A stretch of 64,000 nucleotides of DNA from Candidatus Zhuqueibacterota bacterium (GTDB taxonomy: Bacteria > Zhuqueibacterota > Zhuqueibacteria > Zhuqueibacterales > Geothermadaptataceae). This document shows positions 30,751 through 40,097 of this stretch, piece by piece. The notes beneath the pieces were generated by a model. It had not been told where the DNA came from. It was given only the letters and a program-made list of their open reading frames with translations, and ran no database searches. Position 1 is the first letter of the stretch; each line of letters begins with the position of its first letter. Position numbers and translations under genes: made by a program. The stretch is from positions 1 through 64,000 of the forward strand of contig JAUZRQ010000111.1 in assembly GCA_030950365.1 (NCBI GenBank), written 5' to 3'.

Positions 30751-31227
30751 GTGAGCAAAAAGAAACCCACGCGTGAGGTAGATATTTATACCGACGGGGC
30801 CTGCAGCGGCAATCCGGGCCCCGGAGGCTGGGCCGCCATTTTGATCAGCGGCGAACACGAAAAAGTGCTGTCTGGCCACGATCCGCAGACCACCAACAAC
30901 CGAATGGAACTCACTGCCGTGATCGAAGCGCTGAAAGCGCTTAAATATCCCTGCAAAGTCACGATTTATTCCGACAGCGCCTATCTGGTGAACGCGATCC
31001 GGCAGGGCTGGCTGGACAAATGGCAGCGGCAGGGGTGGACGCGTGGCAAGCCTCCTAAGCCGGTTTTGAACGTGGATCTATGGAAGGAATTGCTCAAATA
31101 CATGAGTATTCATGATGTGACTTTTAAGAAGGTACTAGGACACGCCGGGCATCCGCTCAACGAACGCGCCGACCGGATTGCAGTGCAAGAAATCAAAAAG
31201 GCGGTCCGGGGACGCAGTCAGGAATGA
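30751..31227 (+). CDS. rnhA: ribonuclease HI
   Basis: A 158-residue enzyme that cuts RNA in RNA-DNA hybrids. The catalytic acidic residues are D15 (YTDGACSGNPG), E53 (RMELTAVIEAL), D75 (YSDSAYLV) and D141 (NERADRIA), with the mobile histidine H131. GTG start. It closes the E2-lipA-rnhA run, and a hairpin with a T-run follows. Confidence 0.95.
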   Translation: MSKKKPTREVDIYTDGACSGNPGPGGWAAILISGEHEKVLSGHDPQTTNNRMELTAVIEALKALKYPCKVTIYSDSAYLVNAIRQGWLDKWQRQGWTRGKPPKPVLNVDLWKELLKYMSIHDVTFKKVLGHAGHPLNERADRIAVQEIKKAVRGRSQE

Positions 31228-31289
31228 TGCCGCAAACGGAAGGTGCATTTCTCGCAAAGTTGCAGGGAATGCGGAGCAAGCGAGCGGTG

Positions 31290-31348
31290 ATGAAGGGCTG
31301 CTGATTGCGATGCTTTTGACGTGACTCGAGAGTGGCCCTTCATTTTTT
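31290..31348 (+). terminator. possible terminator after rnhA
   Basis: The 9-bp arms ATGAAGGGC (31290-31298) and GCCCTTCAT (31335-31343) are followed directly by a run of six T. The 36-base loop is unusually large, so confidence is limited. Confidence 0.45.
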
Positions 31349-31426
31349 GCTCGAAAGCATTCACCGGGCCGGTCAACGGCCTTTCATTTTTTTACGCAGG
31401 AAGCCAACATCGAACTCGAACGAACC

Positions 31427-31936
31427 ATGCAGGCCATATCCGAAGCGACAATTTATACCCTCTGGCAAGAAATGAACGATCTTGATCCGGATGCTGCCAT
31501 CCGAATGGTCGAGGATCTCAGTGATCACCAACCGCTGCTGGTGAATTACTTGATTCATACCGGAAAGGATTTTCTCACCGCCGAAGAGCAGGAATTTTTC
31601 ATGTTTCTTGGCCTGTCCATTTATCTGGCCTTTGAAAAAGCCGGCGCGGTGATTCCGGAAATCCAGCGTGAGGCCATCGAGGCGGCCGAGCAACGCAATG
31701 CCTCGATGGTGAAGTACCTGTCGGAAGAGCCGGAAAGCGATATTTTGAACACGGTGCTCAACATCTGGAAGGGGTATAATCAACGCGGACTGTTGCGATT
31801 TCTGATCGAAACCATCGTGGATGACGAAGAAAACAACGAGATGTTCGAAGATGACGAGCACCGTGCCTTCGTATTCATCGGTCTCAAAACCCTCATCGAT
31901 TGCCTCGATGCCATCTGCACGGTGCCCGAAAATTAG
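31427..31936 (+). CDS. hypothetical acidic protein
   Basis: A 169-residue protein not recognised. It is acidic, leucine-rich and predicted helical throughout, without membrane segments, with a notable run of acidic residues (VDDEENNEMFEDDEH) near residue 140. The upstream frame stays open (IELERT before the ATG) and there is no clear ribosome site, so the true start may be further upstream. It stands alone between rnhA and the converging DUF1854/ABC genes. Confidence 0.6.
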   Translation: MQAISEATIYTLWQEMNDLDPDAAIRMVEDLSDHQPLLVNYLIHTGKDFLTAEEQEFFMFLGLSIYLAFEKAGAVIPEIQREAIEAAEQRNASMVKYLSEEPESDILNTVLNIWKGYNQRGLLRFLIETIVDDEENNEMFEDDEHRAFVFIGLKTLIDCLDAICTVPEN

Positions 31937-31968
31937 GCGACTGATACCGTCGCCTCCAAAAGCTACAG

Positions 31969-32008
31969 TTTTCTCGCTGAGACGCTGAGCCCGCCGAAAG
32001 AAATTTTA
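31969..32008. repeat. copy of the TCTCGCxGAGxCGCxGAG phrase
   Basis: TTTTCTCGCTGAGACGCTGA with its continuation matches, in reverse orientation, the phrase at 27740-27766 and, more loosely, 50289-50310. All copies lie in non-coding DNA. Confidence 0.4.
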
Positions 32009-32035
32009 TTTATCAGATCGTTATAGCGCACATTT

Positions 32036-32074
32036 CATTCCTCCTTCCCAAGTTAAACTTGGGAAGGAGGAATG
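32036..32074. repeat. 39-base perfect palindrome
   Basis: The 19-base arms (32036-32054 and 32056-32074) are exact reverse complements around a single A at 32055. The core is CCCAAGTT/AACTTGGG. There is no T-run on either side. It lies between two convergent genes, and a shorter relative is at 50336-50364. Confidence 0.8.
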
Positions 32075-32126
32075 GAGGGCCTAAAAGGAGGGAACCGGAT
32101 TGCGTTAGCACACAATTCTCTGCTCA

Positions 32127-32609
32127 TCAATCCAGATACATCCACAGCAGCTCCCGGCTGCGGCTGTCGAGGTTTTCCGGCTCCGGGATGTAGTAACGAT
32201 CGCCGGCGATATCCTTGATGATCACCCCGCCCTTTGACAGCTCGCGCGGGATTTCCCGCCGTCGGGTGTAAAAAATCCGCGCGCCCGCATCGGTCTTCAC
32301 TTTCCAGCGAAACAGATCGATTTGATCATCCAGCGCATCGATTTTCTCGATGCGCGGCAGAAACAACCGTTCCTGCAGTTCTTCTTCGATCAACCGCCGG
32401 GTTTGCTCATCGCCGAATTCATCCAGACGTTCTACGAATGCAATTTCGCGGCCTTTTTTGTCTCGAAGGCTGATGAAGCCGTCGGGCTGACTCCACGGAA
32501 AGCATTTGGCCACGAAAAGCTCAATCTCCTTGAGGCCATCATGGTCATTCGGAATTTTTGTGGCTAGATGGCCGGTTTTATTGCGATAGATTTGTAACGA
32601 TTTGGGCAT
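32127..32609 (-). CDS. DUF1854 domain protein
   Basis: A 160-residue protein of the DUF1854 family, with the family-like FISLRDKKGREIAFV and the C-terminal IKDIAGDRYYIPE. The ATG at 32609 is preferred over an upstream GTG because it has a GGAGG site at the right distance. It lies about 100 bases downstream of an ABC exporter gene. DUF1854 genes are commonly paired with such a transporter, in some genomes near cyanophycin genes. No cyanophycin gene is in this window, so the substrate is open. Confidence 0.7.
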   Translation of the reverse strand: MPKSLQIYRNKTGHLATKIPNDHDGLKEIELFVAKCFPWSQPDGFISLRDKKGREIAFVERLDEFGDEQTRRLIEEELQERLFLPRIEKIDALDDQIDLFRWKVKTDAGARIFYTRRREIPRELSKGGVIIKDIAGDRYYIPEPENLDSRSRELLWMYLD

Positions 32610-32716
32610 GAGCACCTCCTCTGGTTATGGTGTACCTGCAACATTCAAGCCTCACATCAACGCCCGGGCAGCGGTTCCACGCCGCCCGCGGCGAATCCTG
32701 GCAGCCCGGCGAAGCA

Positions 32717-35026
32717 TCACACCGCAATCATGGATTGCAACTCGGCCTGGATGCGATGCAATTTGGCGTAAACACCGTCTTCTTTTTCCAGCAGTTCCGC
32801 GTGCGTGCCCTGTTCCACCAGCCGGCCGTCCTCCATCACCAGTAATCGGGAGGCATGGCTCAGGGTGGAAAGGCGGTGCGCAATGGCAAAGGTGGTGCGC
32901 CCGGAGACCAGCCGCTGCAGCGCTTCCTGAATTTTTTTCTCCGTTTCTGTATCCACGCTGCTGGTGGCCTCATCTAAAATGAGTAGGCGCGGCTTATGCA
33001 AAATCGCGCGGGCAATGCTGATGCGCTGGCGCTCTCCGCCGGACAGCATGATGCCCCGTTCGCCGACCATGCTGTCGTAGGCATCGGGTAGACCGCAGAT
33101 AAACTCGTGTGCATTGGCCGCCCGCGCCGCCTCGACGATCTCATGCAGCGTCGCGCCGTGATTGCCATAGGCGATGTTCTCGGCGATGGTGCCGCGAAAC
33201 AGGTACGGCTCCTGCAGCACAATGCCGATCTGCTTGCGGTACACGCCGAGGTCGATGTCGCGGATGTCGTGACCATCGATATAAATGGCGCCGTCGCTCA
33301 CGTCGTAGAACCGACAGATCAGGTTGATGATGGTGGTTTTGCCGCTGCCGCTGGGCCCCACCAGCCCGATCATCTCGCCCGGGAACACCTCGAAACTCAC
33401 GCCTTTGAGCACGTTACGCACGCCGTCATAGCTGAACGTCACGTTGTCGAACACGATGTGGCCCTGTAGCGGATCGAGCTTCGGCGCGTGGCGCTTGCTG
33501 ACGATGGCCGGCGCGGTATCGAGAATCTCAAACACCCGCGAGGCTGAGGACGTGGCCCGGTTGAACGTGCGCGTCATGTTGCCGATATTTTGCACCGGCC
33601 CCCAGAACATCCACATGTAGCTGTTGAACGCGATGAAAACGCCAAGAGGCATGCCCTCCTGGCCGCCGCTGAGGATGTGCTGCAGCACCCGGGGCGCGCC
33701 ATACGCCCAGACGATGAAGCGCGACAGATGCATGAGCAGGGTCACGCGCGGATAAAACGCCGTCCAGAAGCGGTGGAAATCAAACGCGGCGGTGCGTACG
33801 TCCACGTTGCGTTTGTGAAAACGCCGCACCTCGAACGTTTCCTGCGCAAACGCCCGCACCACGCGGATGCCCGAAATCACGTCGGACAGCAAGCTGGTCA
33901 TAGCCGACCACTTGCGCCAGATGCGCAGGTACATGCCGTGAATACGCTGGCTGAATCGGTAAAACATGTAGCCCATAACCGGCAACGGTAGCACCACAAA
34001 CATGGCGAGTGTGGCATCCTGAAAGAACAGCGCCGTGGCCACGCCGATAATGGTGATGACCGAAATCACGAATTCGATGATGCCGAAAGTGACGAAATCC
34101 CAGAGGCGGTCCGTGTCCGAAATGAGGCGGCTGATGATATTGCCGGAGGAGCGCTGGTTGTAAAAACTCAAACTGAGCCGCTGCAGATGCTGATATAGTT
34201 CATCCCGCAGCCGGGTAGAAATTTTTTCGCCCACTATGCTCATGATGCGCAGGCGGAAAAATTCCAGCAACTGCGTCGTGCCCCAGATGAATACCAGCAC
34301 GCCGATGATCAGCCACCCCCAAAACGACGGATTGGTCAGCGCTCCGGTTTCCGCTGGCGCAAGCACATCGTCAATCCACAACCGGGTGATGTACGGCGGC
34401 AACAGCCCCAGCAGTGTGAGCAGAATAGAAAACGTGAAGCCGACGATCACACTCTTCTTGTGCGGCTTCAGATAGCGCAGCAACCGGCGAAAAATGCTGC
34501 GATCCTGCAGCAGAGTGAGGCCTTTCGCTTCGCGAATCGCCTGCACGATACTATCCACATAAGCGCGCGTCGGGTCGTCCATTGTGTCGAATTCGTGATC
34601 GTCGACGTGATTCTCGCGCAGCCGTTTGCAGCGCTGGTTCACTACGAACATCAAATTGCCGATAGCGCGGCGCTGCCGGCGGGTAAAAAACACCGCCGCC
34701 AGCAGGCCAAGATCATCGCGGCCGACCACGTTCAGCCGGTGCAAGGTGAGTCCTTCGATCAGCTCCAGTTGCTCGATGTCTTTAAGCGGAAACGTGCGCG
34801 GCACAAACCGAAAGTGGCCGTTCTGTCCGGTGGCGTCGGCGATGATGAGGTGGTCATCGGTGGCGACCAGGAATCCCTGATGAAATCGAAACTGCTCGCT
34901 CAAGTCGCAGAACGCAAAAATGCGCACGGGCTGCCCGAGCTCGCGTTCAATCCAGTTCTTGAGCTCCGCGGGCAGATCATCCGGCTGCCCGAACAGGCCC
35001 TGCAAAAGATTTGGCTTTCCCTTCAT
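32717..35026 (-). CDS. ABC exporter (fused membrane and ATPase domains) with an extra N-terminal domain
   Basis: A 769-residue half-transporter. Residues 1 to about 170 form a soluble domain absent from MsbA-type exporters. A six-helix membrane domain runs about 185-490. The ATPase has Walker A GPSGSGKTT, Q-loop VLQEPYLFRG, signature LSGGERQRIS and Walker B LLILDEATSS. A ribosome site AAGGAAA precedes the ATG. Co-oriented DUF1854 gene follows. By family it is expected to export a hydrophobic or peptide-like compound as a homodimer, but the substrate is unknown. Confidence 0.85.
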   Translation of the reverse strand: MKGKPNLLQGLFGQPDDLPAELKNWIERELGQPVRIFAFCDLSEQFRFHQGFLVATDDHLIIADATGQNGHFRFVPRTFPLKDIEQLELIEGLTLHRLNVVGRDDLGLLAAVFFTRRQRRAIGNLMFVVNQRCKRLRENHVDDHEFDTMDDPTRAYVDSIVQAIREAKGLTLLQDRSIFRRLLRYLKPHKKSVIVGFTFSILLTLLGLLPPYITRLWIDDVLAPAETGALTNPSFWGWLIIGVLVFIWGTTQLLEFFRLRIMSIVGEKISTRLRDELYQHLQRLSLSFYNQRSSGNIISRLISDTDRLWDFVTFGIIEFVISVITIIGVATALFFQDATLAMFVVLPLPVMGYMFYRFSQRIHGMYLRIWRKWSAMTSLLSDVISGIRVVRAFAQETFEVRRFHKRNVDVRTAAFDFHRFWTAFYPRVTLLMHLSRFIVWAYGAPRVLQHILSGGQEGMPLGVFIAFNSYMWMFWGPVQNIGNMTRTFNRATSSASRVFEILDTAPAIVSKRHAPKLDPLQGHIVFDNVTFSYDGVRNVLKGVSFEVFPGEMIGLVGPSGSGKTTIINLICRFYDVSDGAIYIDGHDIRDIDLGVYRKQIGIVLQEPYLFRGTIAENIAYGNHGATLHEIVEAARAANAHEFICGLPDAYDSMVGERGIMLSGGERQRISIARAILHKPRLLILDEATSSVDTETEKKIQEALQRLVSGRTTFAIAHRLSTLSHASRLLVMEDGRLVEQGTHAELLEKEDGVYAKLHRIQAELQSMIAV

Positions 35027-35254
35027 ACAATATTTCCTTATTTTTGGACATAAAGCTGCCTATGGAATGGACCGTTGCATACAGATCCATTCGCATGGAA
35101 ATGCCCATTTCCCCCGAAGATGGCGGCACGACTGTCATGGTAATTCCGGCCGATGACAGGGAGGACAATCGCGTTTGTTGAAGACGTTAGGAGAGAGGCT
35201 GGACAGCAAAAATCATTGGAATCATCCTTTCCTGACTAAAAGACTCCTTTGAAA

Positions 35255-35902
35255 ATGCAATATCCTGAGAACAAATTCAAGCATTTTATACAATCACAAT
35301 TAAAAAAAGATTCCGAAAAAATTCAAATTCCCCGACTTTCTGTGGAACAGCGGCAACATTTCCGCAAGGCCGCTGTGCTGATTCCGGTTTACTGGGATGA
35401 GCAGCGCCAGACGTTGATGGGCATCTACATCCAGCGCGCCCGCGAAATTTTGCAGAGCGGGGAAGAGGCCATTCATTCCGGGCAGATCGCCTTTCCCGGG
35501 GGGAAGATCGAGCCGGGGGAACAGCCGCTGCAAACCGCGCTGCGCGAAGCGCGGGAGGAAATCGCGCTCGAGCCGGAGACCGTGGATATCCTCGGCCATC
35601 TCGGCACGTTTTCCACCCTCACCTCGCATTTCATGACCGAAGCGTTTGTTGGCTGGCTGCACCGCGCGCCGCTGCTGCACCGCAACCACAACGAAGTCGC
35701 CGCCATTTTTCATATTCCGTTCACTGACCTGCTCGCCCAGCACCGGCGCGACCTCGACCTTCAGCGCTGGCAGGATATGATTTCCCTGCACTACCACTGG
35801 ACCAGCCCCGAACACCACCGCACCATCTGCATCTGGGGCATGACCGGCCGCATGACCTGGGTGTTTTTGGATAGGGTGTTTTTCGCGCAAACATCGGCAT
35901 GA
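35255..35902 (+). CDS. Nudix hydrolase, CoA pyrophosphatase-like
   Basis: A 215-residue protein with the Nudix box spread over GKIEPGEQPLQTALREAREE, preceded by the SGQIAFPGG segment typical of CoA and NADH pyrophosphatases. Its likely role is hydrolysis of CoA or a related nucleotide diphosphate. An in-frame TTG lies six bases earlier, and the ATG at 35255 is preferred. No clear ribosome site. The following genes use CoA thioesters. Confidence 0.8.
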   Translation: MQYPENKFKHFIQSQLKKDSEKIQIPRLSVEQRQHFRKAAVLIPVYWDEQRQTLMGIYIQRAREILQSGEEAIHSGQIAFPGGKIEPGEQPLQTALREAREEIALEPETVDILGHLGTFSTLTSHFMTEAFVGWLHRAPLLHRNHNEVAAIFHIPFTDLLAQHRRDLDLQRWQDMISLHYHWTSPEHHRTICIWGMTGRMTWVFLDRVFFAQTSA

Positions 35903-35980
35903 CATTTCCTTGCATAATTTGTAGATTTTTTGTAGAATTGGATTATCTTTACAAGACGGGAATTGGGAGTCAACTTTAAC

Positions 35981-37183
35981 ATGGGGTCGTTTATGAAAAT
36001 ACAGGACATCGTTTTTGTATCGGGTGTGCGTACGGCGTTTGGATCGTTTGGGGGCACTCTGAAAGACTTCACCGCCACCGATCTTGGCGTGATCGCCGCG
36101 AAAGGGGCTATAGAGCGAGCCGGACTGGAACCCGGCCAGATTGATCATGTCATTTTCGGCAACGTGATGCAAACCTCCCGCGACGCCATCTACCTGACGC
36201 GGCACATCGCGCTGCGGGCCGGCTGCCCGGTGGAAACGCCGGCGGTGACGGTCAACCGGCTATGCGGATCGGGGTTCGAGTCGATTGTGCAGGGCGCGCG
36301 CATGCTCCTGCTGGGCGAGGCCGATGTAGTGCTGGTGGGCGGTACCGAGAGCATGAGCCAGGCGCCGCACATCATCCGCGGGGCGCGCTGGGGACTCCGG
36401 CTGAATGAGGGCAAACTGGAAGATTACCTGTGGGAAAGCCTCACTGATTCGCAGTGCGGTCTTTCCATGGCCGAAACCGCCGAAAAGCTCGCCGAGATTC
36501 ACAACATCACCCGACAGCAGGTGGATGAATATGCCTATTTGAGCCAGATGCGCGCCAAAGCGGCGTACGAGGCCGGTAAAATTCAGCAGGAACTGGTGCC
36601 GGTAGAAATCAAATCGCGCAAGGGCAAGGTGAAAGAATTTATGCACGATGAGCACATGCGGCCGGAAACCACACTTGAAGGCCTGGCGGCGCTTCGACCG
36701 TACTTCAAAAAAGACGGCACCATCACGGCGGGCAACGCCTCGGGCATCGTGGATGGCGCGGCGGCCATGATCATGGCCACGGAAAAAGCGGCCGAAAAAC
36801 TCAACCTCAAGCCCATGGGCCGGCTGGTCAACTGGGGCTTTGCCGGCGTGGATCCGTCGATCATGGGCATCGGGCCGGTGCCGGCCAGCCGTAATGCTCT
36901 TCAGCGCGCCGAAATGAAGCTCGATGAAATGGAACTCGTCGAGATCAACGAAGCGTTTGCGCCGCAATACCTGGCCGTGGAAAAAGAGCTGGGACTGAAC
37001 CGCGATATCACCAATGTGAACGGCGGCGCCATTGCCATCGGCCATCCGCTGGCGGCCACGGGCACGCGGTTGACGCTGACCCTGCTGTACGAACTCGCCC
37101 GCCGTAAGGCGCGCTATGGGCTGGCTTCGGCCTGTATTGGCGGGGGGCAGGGCGGCGCCGTGATCGTGGAGGCGCTGTCGTAA
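35981..37183 (+). CDS. thiolase (acetyl-CoA C-acyltransferase)
   Basis: A 400-residue biosynthetic/degradative thiolase. It has the acyl-binding cysteine C95 (NRLCGSGFES), the histidine in IGHPLAATG and the second catalytic cysteine in SACIGGGQGGA. The ATG at 35981 is chosen because a GGGAG motif lies 11 bases upstream, although an in-frame TTG exists at 35963. Followed by a 3-hydroxyacyl-CoA dehydrogenase, suggesting acetoacetyl-CoA metabolism. Confidence 0.93.
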   Translation: MGSFMKIQDIVFVSGVRTAFGSFGGTLKDFTATDLGVIAAKGAIERAGLEPGQIDHVIFGNVMQTSRDAIYLTRHIALRAGCPVETPAVTVNRLCGSGFESIVQGARMLLLGEADVVLVGGTESMSQAPHIIRGARWGLRLNEGKLEDYLWESLTDSQCGLSMAETAEKLAEIHNITRQQVDEYAYLSQMRAKAAYEAGKIQQELVPVEIKSRKGKVKEFMHDEHMRPETTLEGLAALRPYFKKDGTITAGNASGIVDGAAAMIMATEKAAEKLNLKPMGRLVNWGFAGVDPSIMGIGPVPASRNALQRAEMKLDEMELVEINEAFAPQYLAVEKELGLNRDITNVNGGAIAIGHPLAATGTRLTLTLLYELARRKARYGLASACIGGGQGGAVIVEALS

Positions 37184-37253
37184 GCCGCACGGCATAAAAG
37201 CAAACCACGTAAACCGCGAGTGAGTGAACCACAACCATAGAGAGGGACAACGC

Positions 37254-38138
37254 ATGGAAATAAAGAAAGTGGGTGTGTTGGGCTGCGGCCTGATGGGCTC
37301 GGGCATTGCCCAGATTGCCGCACAGGCCGGCTATGAAACCTACGTGCGGGAAGTGGATGAAGACGTGCTGAAGAAAGGGCTTTCGCGGATCGAGGATTTT
37401 TTGACCAAAGGGGTCCAAAAGGGTAAACTCACCGAAGCGCAGATGACCGAAACCCTCGACCGGCTGCACGGCACCACCAGGCTCAGCGATCTGGCTGGAT
37501 GCGACATCATCATTGAGGCGGTGGTGGAAAATATCGAGGTGAAAAAACAGGTGTTCTCCGAGCTGGATGGCCTGTGCCCGGAGCACACGATTTTCGCCAC
37601 CAACACGTCCTCGCTCACGGTGATTGAAATGGCGGCGGCCACGAAACGCCCGGACCGGTTCGTGGGGTTGCATTTCTTCAATCCCGTGCCCATAATGAAG
37701 CTGGTGGAAGTGGTGCGCACGGTCTCCACCAGCCAGGAAACCTTTGACAAAGCGTTTGCCTTTGCCAGATCGCTGGGCAAGGAACCCATCGCCTGCAAGG
37801 ATCGTTCCGGTTTTGTGGTGAACCTGCTGCTGGTGCCGTATCTGCTGGACGCCATCCGGGCGGTGGAAAACGGCGTGGCCAGCGTGGAGGACATTGACAA
37901 GGGCATGCAGCTTGGCTGCGGCTATCCCATGGGACCGCTCACCCTGCTGGATTTCGTGGGTCTGGATACGACTTACTACATCGCTAACATCATGTTTGAA
38001 GAATACCGTGAAGCCAAATATGCGCCGCCGCCGCTATTGCGGAAAATGGTGCTGGCCGGTCTGCATGGCCGCAAATCCGGCAAAGGCTTTTACGATTATT
38101 CCACCGATCCACCGAAAGTCACCAACCTGGGGCTGTAA
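37254..38138 (+). CDS. 3-hydroxybutyryl-CoA dehydrogenase family protein
   Basis: A 294-residue NAD(P)-dependent enzyme. It has the Rossmann motif GVLGCGLMGSGIAQIA from residue 7, the catalytic-histidine segment GLHFFNPVPIMKLVE, and the C-terminal substrate domain (GYPMGPLTLLDFVGLD). The ATG at 37254 has a GAGGG site, and an upstream in-frame GTG is not needed. It lies between thiolase and the nitrilase-like gene, two bases from the latter. Confidence 0.92.
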   Translation: MEIKKVGVLGCGLMGSGIAQIAAQAGYETYVREVDEDVLKKGLSRIEDFLTKGVQKGKLTEAQMTETLDRLHGTTRLSDLAGCDIIIEAVVENIEVKKQVFSELDGLCPEHTIFATNTSSLTVIEMAAATKRPDRFVGLHFFNPVPIMKLVEVVRTVSTSQETFDKAFAFARSLGKEPIACKDRSGFVVNLLLVPYLLDAIRAVENGVASVEDIDKGMQLGCGYPMGPLTLLDFVGLDTTYYIANIMFEEYREAKYAPPPLLRKMVLAGLHGRKSGKGFYDYSTDPPKVTNLGL

Positions 38139-38140
38139 CC

Positions 38141-38977
38141 ATGGCGGACATGGTTCGTATTGCCCTGGCGCAGTTTGCCGTTACCGACAGTTTGCAGGAA
38201 AATCTGGCTCGCGGCACCATCATGGCCGAGCAGGCCGCGATGAAAGGCGCGCGATTCATTGGCTACACCGAGCTGGCATTCCGGCCGTTTTTCCCGCAAG
38301 TCCGCTGGGAAAAGGCGTATTTTGACTGGGCAGAAACGCTGGACGGGCCGACGGTGTCGCACTTTTTGAAGGTGGCCAAAGCCAATCAAATCGATTGCGC
38401 CATTAACTTTTTCGAGAAGGCGGGGCGCGGCCGATTTTGCGATACCACAGTCATTTGCCGCGTCAATGGCGACGTGCTCGGGCCGATTCGCATGGTGCAC
38501 GTGGCGGAGGAGCCGGGATACAACGAGAAATTCTACTATTGGGCCGGCGACACGCCGCCCACAGTGTGGGACCTCGGGTACATGAACATCGGAGTGGCGA
38601 TCTGCTACGATCGCCACTTCCCGGAATACACCCGGCCACTGGTGCTGCAAGGTGCGGATCTGATTTTCTCGCCCTTCGCCGGTATGGAAGCCGATCCCAT
38701 GGATCTGTATGAAGTGGAGATGCGCGGGCTGGCGTTTCAAAATCAGGTGTATGTGGCCTGCGTTAACCGGGTGGGAGAGGAGCAGCTTTCCACCTTTGCC
38801 GGCGGCAGTTTCGTAGTCGATCCGGAAGGGCAGGTCGTGGAACGGGCGCCGCGCGGCGAATCGCATTTGCTGATCTGCGATCTGGATCTGGAGCGCATTG
38901 ACAAGTGCCGGGTGAAGCGGCCGTTTCTGCGCGATCGCCGCCCGGATTTTTATCGGCGGTTTGAGAATTGGGTGTGA
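38141..38977 (+). CDS. carbon-nitrogen hydrolase family protein with altered catalytic triad
   Basis: A 278-residue member of the nitrilase/amidase superfamily. The catalytic glutamate is E44 (GYTELAFRP) and the nucleophile C155 (VAICYDRHFPEY). The position normally holding the catalytic lysine (family pattern YRKxH, ahead of PGYxEKFY) reads IRMVH, with methionine M118. It is probably not a standard amidase, or it uses another lysine. It starts two bases after the dehydrogenase stop, and the two are likely co-translated. Confidence 0.8.
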   Translation: MADMVRIALAQFAVTDSLQENLARGTIMAEQAAMKGARFIGYTELAFRPFFPQVRWEKAYFDWAETLDGPTVSHFLKVAKANQIDCAINFFEKAGRGRFCDTTVICRVNGDVLGPIRMVHVAEEPGYNEKFYYWAGDTPPTVWDLGYMNIGVAICYDRHFPEYTRPLVLQGADLIFSPFAGMEADPMDLYEVEMRGLAFQNQVYVACVNRVGEEQLSTFAGGSFVVDPEGQVVERAPRGESHLLICDLDLERIDKCRVKRPFLRDRRPDFYRRFENWV

Positions 38978-39126
38978 TTGACCACAAAGGCGCAAACGGC
39001 ACAAAGGCAAGAAAAATAAAGCGTTGCATTTGTTTAGAAGTCAAGGTTTAGCCACAAACCTTCGCCGGCTTGCGGAGGGGCGTGTCCGACTGCCGGCGGA
39101 CGGCGATCTTCTTGCCTTTAATAGGA

Positions 39127-39161
39127 AGATTGCATCGTCGTTTCACTCCGCGCAATGGCGG
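39127..39161. repeat. copy of the AGATTGCxTCGTC...CGCAATGxCGG phrase
   Basis: This stretch and 50205-50248 share AGATTGC, TCGTC, CTCC and CGCAATG in the same order. Both are in gaps between genes. Confidence 0.4.
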
Positions 39162-39255
39162 GTGAAAACGAAAAATGATTAAAATAGCACGATGCTAATT
39201 TGGTATTGCTGATGGAATTGCGCGATGATGGACAGAAGCATGGAGGATGGTGAAC

Positions 39256-40038
39256 ATGGCGTTTGAGAATATTTTGTACGAAGTGAAGGATCAAATTGCG
39301 CATATCACCCTGAACCGCCCCGAAAAGCTGAACGCGCTGAACTGGAAAACCATGAGCGAACTGCGCGAGGCTTTTCTGCAGGTGAAAGACGATCCTGCGG
39401 TCAAAGGCATTATCCTGACAGGGGCCGGCGACAAGGCGTTCGCCGCCGGTGCGGATATTCAGGAGCTGTCCGAAATGTCGGCTTATGAAGCCAAAGAATT
39501 TGCCCTGAATGCGCAGGAGATCCTCGGCCTGATCGAACATTTTCCCAAACCGGTGATTGCGGCGGTCAATGGCTACTGCCTGGGCGGCGGCAACGAGCTG
39601 GCCATGGCCTGCCACATGCGCTGGGCCTCGGAAAAGGCCAAATTCGGACAGCCTGAAGTCAATCTGGGCATCATTCCCGGCAACGGCGGCACGCAGCGAC
39701 TGCCGCGGCTCATCGGCAAGGGGCGCGCCATCGAGCTGGTGATCTCCGGCAATATGATTGACGCGCAGGAAGCCTACCGCATCGGGCTGGTGAACCATGT
39801 GGTGCCGCACGAGGAGCTGATTTCGTCCTGCGAGGCCTTCCTGCAGACCGTGTTCCAGAAAGGGCCGGTGGCGGTGCGTCTGGCGCTGGAGGCCGTCACC
39901 CGCGGGCTCGAAATGGGCGTGGAGGACGGCATCGCCTTCGAAGCCAGCCTGTTCGGGGTGGCGTTTTCCACCGAAGACATGAAAGAAGGCACAAAGGCGT
40001 TTTTGGAGAAGCGGAAAGCGCAGTTCCGAGGCAAATAA
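39256..40038 (+). CDS. enoyl-CoA hydratase (crotonase family)
   Basis: A 260-residue protein with the oxyanion-hole segment AAGADIQELSE and catalytic glutamates E114 (GGGNELAMAC) and E134 (FGQPEVNLG), 20 residues apart as in classical hydratases. The ATG at 39256 is selected because GGAGG ends nine bases before it. Together with the thiolase and dehydrogenase it completes a short acetyl-CoA to crotonyl-CoA pathway, or a step of fatty-acid oxidation. Confidence 0.92.
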   Translation: MAFENILYEVKDQIAHITLNRPEKLNALNWKTMSELREAFLQVKDDPAVKGIILTGAGDKAFAAGADIQELSEMSAYEAKEFALNAQEILGLIEHFPKPVIAAVNGYCLGGGNELAMACHMRWASEKAKFGQPEVNLGIIPGNGGTQRLPRLIGKGRAIELVISGNMIDAQEAYRIGLVNHVVPHEELISSCEAFLQTVFQKGPVAVRLALEAVTRGLEMGVEDGIAFEASLFGVAFSTEDMKEGTKAFLEKRKAQFRGK

Positions 40039-40097
40039 CGCTTTGCGCTGAAGTGAACCCCGCCCTTTTCTTTAAATTAACTTGAGGCGAAAGGATC

